A stretch of 64,000 nucleotides of DNA from Nostoc sp. 'Peltigera membranacea cyanobiont' 210A. GTDB lineage: Bacteria; Cyanobacteriota; Cyanobacteriia; Cyanobacteriales; Nostocaceae. Both the position numbers and the translations under genes were made by a program. The notes below the pieces were generated by a model that saw nothing but the letters and a program-made list of their open reading frames with translations, was not told where the DNA came from and ran no database searches. Location of the stretch: assembly GCF_002246015.1 (NCBI RefSeq), contig NZ_NOLJ01000001.1, positions 874,795-938,794 on the forward strand. The letters run 5' to 3'. Shown in pieces: positions 57,758-64,000 of this stretch (position 1 is the first letter of the stretch; each line of letters begins with the position of its first letter).

Positions 57758-58579
57758 ATGTCAATGTCATTATTGAGCGATAATCCACATTACCAAATGT
57801 CAGCAAATAATTTGACTTTGGGTTATGATAATATAAATATTATTAAGCATTTAGATTTAGATATACCACCAGGAAAAATAACTGCTTTAGTTGGTGCGAA
57901 TGGCTCTGGAAAATCCACTTTATTACGGGGTTTAGCCAGATTATTAAAACCTCGTATTGGCACAATTTATTTAGATACAACAGATGTATTTAAGCTATCA
58001 ACAAAAGATGTTGCTAAAAAATTAGGAATTCTTACCCAAGGTCCCGTTGCACCAGAAGGATTAACCGTTCGAGATTTGGTAGCTTGTGGAAGGTTTCCTT
58101 ATCAAAACTGGTTGCAACAGTGGACAAAAGAAGATGAAAGATTGGTAGAACTAGCGTTAGAAATTACTGGAATTAAATATTTGGCAGAACGCGAGTTAGA
58201 TACTCTTTCTGGTGGACAGCGACAACGTGCTTGGATTGCAATGGCATTAGCTCAAGATACGGATATTTTATTGTTAGATGAACCGACTACTTTTTTAGAT
58301 TTAGCGCACCAAATAGAAGTTTTAGATTTATTGTATGATTTGAACCAAAACCAGCAACGAACGATTGTCATGGTGTTACATGATTTGAATCATGCCTGTC
58401 GTTATGCTGATTATTTGGTAGCGGTGAAAGAAGGTGAAATTTTTGCAGTTGGCGAACCTGATTTGGTGATCACTGAAAAGATGGTAAGGGAGGTGTTTGG
58501 GTTAGAATGTCGGATTATCCCAGACCCGGTTTCAGGGACACCAATGTGTATACCAGTGGGAAGAAAGGGGAGAAAATAG
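57758..58579 (+). CDS. FecE-type iron-siderophore ABC transporter ATPase
   Basis: This 273-aa ABC ATPase has Walker [13 protein letters not shown]-loop [17 protein letters not shown], signature LSGGQRQR, Walker [13 protein letters not shown] and the switch His in [15 protein letters not shown]. This pattern is typical of FecE/FhuC subunits, which power siderophore import through FecCD permeases. It is separated from the permease genes by 299 bp of structured sequence, unlike the tightly packed genes before it, so it may have its own control. Two further in-frame ATG codons near the start make the exact N-terminus uncertain. Confidence 0.93.
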   Translation: MSMSLLSDNPHYQMSANNLTLGYDNINIIKHLDLDIPPGKITALVGANGSGKSTLLRGLARLLKPRIGTIYLDTTDVFKLSTKDVAKKLGILTQGPVAPEGLTVRDLVACGRFPYQNWLQQWTKEDERLVELALEITGIKYLAERELDTLSGGQRQRAWIAMALAQDTDILLLDEPTTFLDLAHQIEVLDLLYDLNQNQQRTIVMVLHDLNHACRYADYLVAVKEGEIFAVGEPDLVITEKMVREVFGLECRIIPDPVSGTPMCIPVGRKGRK

Positions 58580-58747
58580 AAGCAAATCAAAACCTTACAC
58601 AGCAGAATACAGTAATGCAGATATCTAATACAGGGGAGAGCGATCGCTCTTTTGGTGTAGATTGTGAATATCTCCAAGAGATTACAGCGGTTTTCAAGTA
58701 ATTGAACTACACCACTCCCTACTCCCCGTCTCAGTTGTGGTCTAAAA

Positions 58748-60814
58748 TCATTTTCTTGTAATCAACCCTCTAGATTGCTCCACTAGGCGAATAAACTCAC
58801 CTCGATAGCCCTCCTGGTCTTCCCCCTTCCCTTGAGTTGCCAATTTCATCACCAAATCATAACTAGCATCTCCCTTATACTCAGAGTCACGCAACACCAT
58901 CCCAAAGGTCGCTACCGCAGCAGCAAATCTCAGGTTTGTGGAGGGTATCTGGTCGGTTCTCAAATCATCATCTTGGATGGCTTGGGTAATTAGTTGACTG
59001 GTACTGTCTTGGGGCGACTTATAGCGCAGTTTCACCTGCATCAACTCATTACCAGCAGCATCCGAGGCAGTTTCACCAGAATGCTGATACCGCAAAGGGT
59101 CTATCTCTGGGAGTTTCACATCGCTTTTTGTGCCAGTGGGAATTATTTCATAAAGCGCTGTCACAGAATGACCAGCCCCAATATCCCCTGCATCTTTCTT
59201 GTCGTCATTGAAATCCTGGTTTTGCAGCAAGCGGTTTTCGTAACCAATCAATCGATATGCCTGAACTTTCGCCGGATTAAATTCCACCTGAATTTTCACA
59301 TCCTTGGCAATGGTAAACAGAGTTCCCCTGAGATCGTTAACTAAAACCTTTTTGGCTTCCAATAAGGTATCAATGTAAGCGTAGTTGCCGTTACCCTTAT
59401 CAGCCAGTTGCTCCATTTTTCCATCCTTATAATTGCCGGTGCCAAATCCCAACACCGTTAGAAAAATTCCCTGCTCTCGCTTCTGTTCAATTAATCGCGT
59501 CAGGTCGCCATCACTGGAAACCCCGACGTTAAAATCTCCATCAGTAGCTAAAATTACTCTGTTAGTACCAGACTTGAGGAAGCTTTCTTTGGCTATTTTG
59601 TAAGCTAGTTCTATGCCCTGGCCGCCAGCAGTCGAGCCTCCAGCCTTTAAGCGGTCAATCGCCGCCAGAATTGTTGATTTTTGACTACCAGGAGTAGCTG
59701 GTAAAACCAATCCAGCATTCCCCGCATAAACTACCAAACTTACCCGGTCTTCAGGACGCAGTTGATTCACCAACAATTTGAGCGACTGTTGCACCAAAGG
59801 TAATTTGTTTGGGTCATCCATAGAACCGGAGACATCAATTAGAAATACTAAGTTGCTGGGTGGTAAGGTTTTGCTCTCTAGGCGTTTACCTTGCAAACCC
59901 ACCTGTACCAACTTGTGTTGAGGATTCCAGGGAGCAGCAGCAACTTCAGTGGTGACGGAAAAAGGACGTTCGCCTTTTGGTTGGGGATAATTGTAGGTAA
60001 AATAATTGATTAATTCCTCAATTCGCACTGCATCCTTGGGTGGTAATTCTCCTTGAGTAATAAACCGTCGCACGTTGCTGTAAGATGCTGTATCTACATC
60101 AATGGAAAAGGTAGAAAGGGGATCGTTACCGACGCGATGAAAGGGATTATCTTCAATCCGGTTGTAGTTTTCTGTATTGAATCTGCTATCTGTTTGAGGT
60201 TCCGGGGCAACCCTTCCAATACTGCCACTTTGGAGTTTAGGCATATTCGCACGGTTAGCAACTTGATCCTGCACAGATGAGCCAGACGGAATACTAAGGA
60301 GTGGAGCTGTGGGTACGGCTTGAGTCTTTCGAGTAGACTCAGTTTGAATACGTTCTCTGGTAGGCTGATTCGGAGTGATGGGACTACGAGCTTCCAATTC
60401 CTCTATCGGACTTTTTAGGGTTGCTAACTCCGGTGCAAATTCTGACTGCAAGCGTTGCAGAATTTTCATATCTGCTGGGGTAACTATCTTGGCATCAGTC
60501 GCTATTAACTCATTGCTGCGATTCACACAGGCATTCAAGACTGTAGCAAACTCAGTCCGGGTTACAGGAAGAGTGCCAAAATTTTGCACGGGAACGACAC
60601 AACTATACTGTTTTACCAATGCCTGGAGTGCCTGGTAGTCAGGGTGATTGGGTAGAATGGAAGTTTTTGGGGTAGAACTGGCAGGAGTCTGATTGGCTGG
60701 AACTGCAACCGTAGCAGACTGGCGTAAAATCGCAATTCCTACTGACGGTATCAATAAAAACAATATTACAATACTGACTCGCTGCCACATTTTGGACGGA
60801 ATCGGGTAAGACAT
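58748..60814 (-). CDS. VWA-domain protein (YfbK-like) with SLH/porin-like N-terminus
   Basis: The 688-aa protein has an N-terminal signal/anchor segment (about 10-30). A segment DYQALQALVKQYSC...VTRTEFATVLNACVNR...LQRLQSEFAPELATL (about 55-145) closely resembles the SLH plus coiled-coil start of cyanobacterial OprB-type porins. Next come the VWA N-terminal region (NPFHRVGNDPLSTFSIDVDTAS), a VWA domain with MIDAS DVSGS (LIDVSGSMDD) and late TDGDFNVG, and a YfbK-type C-terminal domain. YfbK-like proteins are periplasmic or surface proteins of unclear role. The SLH-like part suggests cell-wall attachment. It is convergent with the ABC ATPase gene and probably unrelated to iron uptake. Confidence 0.85.
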   Translation of the reverse strand: MSYPIPSKMWQRVSIVILFLLIPSVGIAILRQSATVAVPANQTPASSTPKTSILPNHPDYQALQALVKQYSCVVPVQNFGTLPVTRTEFATVLNACVNRSNELIATDAKIVTPADMKILQRLQSEFAPELATLKSPIEELEARSPITPNQPTRERIQTESTRKTQAVPTAPLLSIPSGSSVQDQVANRANMPKLQSGSIGRVAPEPQTDSRFNTENYNRIEDNPFHRVGNDPLSTFSIDVDTASYSNVRRFITQGELPPKDAVRIEELINYFTYNYPQPKGERPFSVTTEVAAAPWNPQHKLVQVGLQGKRLESKTLPPSNLVFLIDVSGSMDDPNKLPLVQQSLKLLVNQLRPEDRVSLVVYAGNAGLVLPATPGSQKSTILAAIDRLKAGGSTAGGQGIELAYKIAKESFLKSGTNRVILATDGDFNVGVSSDGDLTRLIEQKREQGIFLTVLGFGTGNYKDGKMEQLADKGNGNYAYIDTLLEAKKVLVNDLRGTLFTIAKDVKIQVEFNPAKVQAYRLIGYENRLLQNQDFNDDKKDAGDIGAGHSVTALYEIIPTGTKSDVKLPEIDPLRYQHSGETASDAAGNELMQVKLRYKSPQDSTSQLITQAIQDDDLRTDQIPSTNLRFAAAVATFGMVLRDSEYKGDASYDLVMKLATQGKGEDQEGYRGEFIRLVEQSRGLITRK

Positions 60815-61056
60815 GGCTAAATCCTCACACTAAATTTTTTCTGTCACATTTGACTATTTACCTAGAATAGTCCTGAGCAGCTTGGGATTTGATAACCGTT
60901 TCAGTTTTGGTAACTGTAATTTATACAACACTAACCATTCCCATCTAGCATTAGGGAATATCACAGTGTTTGTTGGTATCATCTCAAAATCTGGGTTAAG
61001 TAAATTACTCAGTCGCTTAACTCCAGATACTCATTTGTGACAAAGTTGGCGTGAAG
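60815..61056. other. Upstream region of the VWA gene and MITE left flank
   Basis: No gene is visible. The stretch should include the VWA gene promoter (minus strand). Its last nine bases (61048-61056, GGCGTGAAG) are the left copy of the target duplication of the element at 61057-61308. Confidence 0.5.
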
Positions 61057-61308
61057 GGGAGCATCCCGTTTTGGCAGATCACCCTGCGCCAAGGCACACG
61101 CTACGCGAAGAGAAGTGAAGTCTGGGGCTATACAAACGAACGCGAGTGCGTCTCGCAGAGAAGTCCGCCTGCGCGGACTCTATAAAACCCGCGCAGGTGG
61201 TCACTGAGCCTAGTCGTTCGCGCAGCGTCTCGTAGAGAAAGTGCGGGTTTAGTCTGTATAGCCGCGATTTCCAATCGCCCGGTGTTTCTTCCAAAAGTGG
61301 ATGCTCCC
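61057..61308. mobile_element. 252-bp MITE-like element with TIRs and 9-bp target duplication
   Basis: The left end GGGAGCATCCCGTTTTGG (61057-61074) and the right end CCAAAAGTGGATGCTCCC (61291-61308) are inverted repeats matching at 16 of 18 bases. GGCGTGAAG flanks both sides (61048-61056 and 61309-61317). There is no transposase gene. The interior is GC-rich and strongly folded: CCTGCGCGG/CCGCGCAGG (61168-61197) and GGCTATACA/TGTATAGCC (61126-61263). Short frames inside do not look like proteins. Confidence 0.88.
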
Positions 61309-61399
61309 GGCGTGAAGTTTGGTGAAGTTGTATTAGAGTTAGGAAACATCAAAAATCGGGAAACCTGGAAATAAAGTTTTACCCGATAAATAAAAGCTA

Positions 61400-62248
61400 A
61401 TGGATAAACAGCAAGTTATAAAACTGCTAATTGGTGATTTGACTTGGCAACGGCTGGTTAAATCTTTAATCTTTATCTATCTATTTTTTGCCGCATTTGT
61501 ATATTTTCGGGCAGATAGCATGATTTTTCTGTCTCAACCTTCTAGCTATCAGGATGATCCAACAATTCTGAAGTTAAGAAGTGGGAAAGATACTAATATC
61601 TCAGCTACATACTTATTGAACACTCAAGCTAAATATACTATTCTTTATTCTCATGGTAATTCTGAAGATTTAGGAGATATTAAACAGATTTTAGAAAAAT
61701 TACACGCATGGGGTTTTAGTGTCTTTGCTTTTGATTATCGCGGTTATGGTACGAGTCAAGGAAAGCCGACAGAAAGTCATGCATACGAAGATATCAATAG
61801 CGCTTACAATTATTTGACCCAAAATTTAAAAATTCCACCTGAAAGAATTATAGTTTTAGGGCGTTCGGTTGGCGGTGGTTCTGCCGTAAATTTAGCAATG
61901 CATAAACCAGTGGCTGGTTTAATTATTGAAAGTTCGTTTATTTCGGCTTTTCAAGTAATAGTACCTTTTCGGATTTTACCTTTTGATAAATTTCCTAATC
62001 TGAAGAATATCAAAAAAGTCAAATGTCCGATATTGGTGATTCATGGAAAAGCAGATAACATAATTCCTTTTACTCATGGAGAAAAATTGTTTAATGCTGC
62101 AAAATCCCCAAAACTTTCTTTGTGGGTTGAAGAGGCAAACCATAACGATTTATTCTCAATAGCTGAAGAAAAGTATCGTCAAACTTTGCAGGATTTTACT
62201 AACCTTGTCAAGGCAAATCAGCAATTATCCCGTCTTAGTAATTCGTAA
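61400..62248 (+). CDS. Alpha/beta hydrolase with N-terminal membrane segment
   Basis: The 282-aa protein has an N-terminal hydrophobic segment (about 22-36) and an alpha/beta-hydrolase domain of the ABHD13/BEM46-like group. The oxyanion/N-terminal motif is YSHGNSEDLGD, the nucleophile elbow GRSVGG gives Ser156, Asp219 lies in HGKADNIIP, and His248 in EANHND completes the triad. The substrate is unknown; such proteins act as esterases, thioesterases or peptidases near membranes. It stands alone just right of the MITE. Confidence 0.85.
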   Translation: MDKQQVIKLLIGDLTWQRLVKSLIFIYLFFAAFVYFRADSMIFLSQPSSYQDDPTILKLRSGKDTNISATYLLNTQAKYTILYSHGNSEDLGDIKQILEKLHAWGFSVFAFDYRGYGTSQGKPTESHAYEDINSAYNYLTQNLKIPPERIIVLGRSVGGGSAVNLAMHKPVAGLIIESSFISAFQVIVPFRILPFDKFPNLKNIKKVKCPILVIHGKADNIIPFTHGEKLFNAAKSPKLSLWVEEANHNDLFSIAEEKYRQTLQDFTNLVKANQQLSRLSNS

Positions 62249-62384
62249 TTGCTCTTTGTGAAGTCGTCATTGAAACCTAAATAAATTCGGATGAAGTTAT
62301 GATGTGTGACAAAAGTAACATATCCTAGCATCAGAGATTTCTGACAGAAATCTGTAAAATCAAAGATTCTACAAAGGCGATCGC

Positions 62385-63842
62385 ATGAACAACGGTGTAA
62401 TAATGCAGTATTACCATTGGTACATTTCCAATGATGGTACATTATGGGACAAGCTGGATAAAACAGCCAATGAGCTAGCTGATGCAGGCTTCACTGCCTT
62501 ATGGCTGCCGCCAGCTTATAAGGGCAGTGGTGGAACATGGGATGTTGGATACGCAGTCTACGATTTGTTTGATCTGGGTGAGTTCGATCAAAAAAATACT
62601 GTTCGGACAAAATATGGAACACGCGAGCAATACTTAAAGGCTATTAAAACGGCACAGGATGCAGGTATTCAAATCTATGCCGATGTGGTTTTCAACCACA
62701 AAGATGGTGGGGATGAAATAGAACGCATCTTTGCCCAAGAAATGGATTGGAATGACCGCAACCGTCCAGTCAGCGATTGGTACGAAATTGCAGCTTATAC
62801 AAAGTTCAATTTTTCTGGTCGTGGAGATAAATACTCCAGCATGAAATGGTATTGGTGGTGCTTTGATTCATTATCATATAACGCAGATACCAAAAGGGCA
62901 GACAAGCTCTACCGCCTTAAAGATAAACATTTTGAGACGGAAGTTAGCTACGAACACGGCAACTACGATTATTTAATGGCGAATGACCTGGATACAGGTA
63001 ATGACCTCGTGCGCGGTGAGTTGATGTATTGGGGGCGTTGGTTTGTTGATACCACAGGTGTAAATGGCTTTCGCATTGATGCTGTTAAACATATCCGCTC
63101 TACTTTTTTCCGTGATTGGTTAAATCACCTGCGAGTTCATTTTGGTGGGCGGGAACTGTTTAGCGTTGGGGAGTACTGGTCTCAAGATATCGATGCCTTA
63201 CACGGTTATATTGCCTCTAGTGATGGGCGTTTGTCGTTATTTGATGTGCCTCTACATTTCAAATTTCACCAAGCTAGTCGCCAGGGTAGTAGTTTCGATC
63301 TGCGATCGATTTTTGATAGAACCCTAGTTAAAGAACAACCTGCCCTAGCTGTTACCTTTGTCGAAAACCATGATACCCAACCTTGTCAATCTCTAGAGTC
63401 ACCTGTTGAACCTTGGTTTAAGCCCTTAGCCTATGCACTAATCTTACTGCGCCGAGAAGGCTATCCTTGCGTTTTCTATGCAGATTATTACGGGGCACAA
63501 TATCAAGATAAAGGACGTGATAATACCCTTTACTCTCACCGTTTCTTGATTGACAAGTTCTTGAAGGCGCGTAGAGAATACGGTTTTGGCGACCAGCATG
63601 ATTACTTTGACCATCCCAATACTATCGGTTGGACGCGCTTGGGTAATAGTAATCATCCAGGTGCAATGGCTGTGGTGCTGACCAATAGCGCACCAGGGAA
63701 CAAGTGGATGAACGTGTTCCGACCCAATCAGGAATTTTACGATGCCACGGGACATATAAACGATATCATTCACACCAATAACGACGGATGGGGAAATTTC
63801 CCATGTCCAGGTGGTTCAATATCGGTCTGGCTGCAAAAATAG
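62385..63842 (+). CDS. GH13 alpha-amylase, cytoplasmic type
   Basis: This 485-aa glycoside hydrolase has all four GH13 regions: DVVFNHK (100-106), GFRIDAVKH with nucleophile Asp232, GEYW with acid Glu263, and FVENHDT with Asp330. Length and lack of a signal peptide match bacterial cytoplasmic alpha-amylases (E. coli AmyA/Bacillus type, GH13_5). It should cleave alpha-1,4-glucan or maltodextrin, probably in glycogen turnover. The start ATG at 62385 lies just after a HIP1-like GCGATCGC. A hairpin terminator follows. Confidence 0.93.
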   Translation: MNNGVIMQYYHWYISNDGTLWDKLDKTANELADAGFTALWLPPAYKGSGGTWDVGYAVYDLFDLGEFDQKNTVRTKYGTREQYLKAIKTAQDAGIQIYADVVFNHKDGGDEIERIFAQEMDWNDRNRPVSDWYEIAAYTKFNFSGRGDKYSSMKWYWWCFDSLSYNADTKRADKLYRLKDKHFETEVSYEHGNYDYLMANDLDTGNDLVRGELMYWGRWFVDTTGVNGFRIDAVKHIRSTFFRDWLNHLRVHFGGRELFSVGEYWSQDIDALHGYIASSDGRLSLFDVPLHFKFHQASRQGSSFDLRSIFDRTLVKEQPALAVTFVENHDTQPCQSLESPVEPWFKPLAYALILLRREGYPCVFYADYYGAQYQDKGRDNTLYSHRFLIDKFLKARREYGFGDQHDYFDHPNTIGWTRLGNSNHPGAMAVVLTNSAPGNKWMNVFRPNQEFYDATGHINDIIHTNNDGWGNFPCPGGSISVWLQK

Positions 63843-63883
63843 TTTGAGTAGAAAACTAAGGTTAAAGAGGTAGATAGTAAGCC

Positions 63884-63909
63884 TGGATTTCTCACAAGTG
63901 AGAAATCCA
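63884..63909 (+). terminator. Hairpin after the amylase gene
   Basis: TGGATTTCTCAC and GTGAGAAATCCA form a perfect 12-bp stem with an AA loop, 42 nt after the stop codon. It is followed by G-rich rather than T-rich sequence, so it may stabilise the mRNA end as much as terminate. Confidence 0.6.
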
Positions 63910-63911
63910 AG

Positions 63912-63998
63912 GGGTGTGGGAGGTGTGGGAGGTGTGGGAGGATGGGGAAGAAGTCTTACCCCCCACACTCCCCACACTCCCCACACTCCCCACACTCC
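63912..63998. repeat. Nonamer tandem repeats in opposing orientation
   Basis: About three copies of a GGTGTGGGA-type nonamer (63912-63940) face about four copies of a CCCCACACT-type nonamer (63959-63998) across an 18-bp spacer. The arms are nearly complementary, so the region could fold. The array runs to the window edge. Confidence 0.7.
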
Positions 63999-64000
63999 TT

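Noticed and set aside
61079..61352. Small minus-strand frames in the MITE
   Set aside because: Their residues derive from palindromic repeats, and the stretch is bounded by inverted repeats and a target duplication, so it is an element rather than genes.
63912..63998. Repeat array at the right edge considered as CRISPR
   Set aside because: Units are contiguous nonamers without unique spacers, and no cas genes are present.

Overview
The window comes from a cyanobacterium, most likely a filamentous heterocyst-forming one (Nostocales). The basis is abundant GCGATCGC (HIP1) octamers, short tandem and palindromic repeats typical of Nostoc/Anabaena genomes, a PEP-CTERM protein, a FAS1 protein, an AMIN-TonB receptor and an SLH-like porin segment. 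No rRNA or tRNA gene was seen to fix the genus.

Left flank (1-3.9 kb): a small fasciclin (FAS1) protein on the minus strand, then a ModA-like molybdate-binding protein and two tandem DUF642/choice-of-anchor-like secreted proteins on the plus strand, only the second of which keeps a PEP-CTERM anchor. A bidirectional-looking terminator closes this part.

Centre (4.0-45.3 kb, all minus strand, read from 45.3 towards 4.0 kb): a ~41-kb hybrid NRPS/PKS gene set. In transcription order: FAAL-ACP-C; MycE-like methyltransferase; TauD/SyrP-type hydroxylase 1; a 2907-aa NRPS (I-A(Asp)-T-C-A(Gly)-T-C-hydroxylase 2); methyltransferase; I-A(Asp)-T; KS-AT; ACP-aminotransferase-C-A(Ser)-T; KS-AT-KR-ACP; stand-alone C; hydroxylase 3; I-A(His-like)-T-reductase; methyltransferase; stand-alone aminotransferase; MbtH. 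'I' marks a condensation-like interface domain in which HHxxxDG is replaced by LPxxCAD. Each of the three I-A-T modules has a C domain at the end of an upstream protein and a hydroxylase encoded before it. From the A-domain pocket residues I infer a lipopeptide of the form acyl-(OH-Asp)-Gly-(OH-Asp)-[C2, aminated]-Ser-[C2, hydroxy]-(OH-His-like)-reduced end. That is a beta-hydroxy-amino-acid siderophore related in logic to cyanobacterial beta-hydroxyaspartate lipopeptides such as the cyanochelins.

Right of a 0.7-kb divergent promoter region (46.0-58.6 kb, plus strand): the matching transport and maturation genes. These are an AMIN-AMIN-TonB-dependent receptor, a bis-His [2Fe-2S] sucrase/ferredoxin-like protein (candidate ferric-siderophore reductase), a siderophore-binding lipoprotein, an MFS exporter, a secreted PvdQ/penicillin-acylase-type Ntn hydrolase (candidate to remove the fatty acyl chain), a secreted protein of unknown function, two FecCD permeases and a FecE-type ATPase. 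Together the two halves form a complete make-export-mature-reimport iron system.

Right flank (58.7-64 kb): a VWA-domain protein with a porin-like SLH N-terminus, a 252-bp MITE-like element with 18-bp terminal inverted repeats and a 9-bp target duplication, an alpha/beta hydrolase and a cytoplasmic-type GH13 alpha-amylase. Several synthetase genes carry short dispersed repeats inserted in frame.
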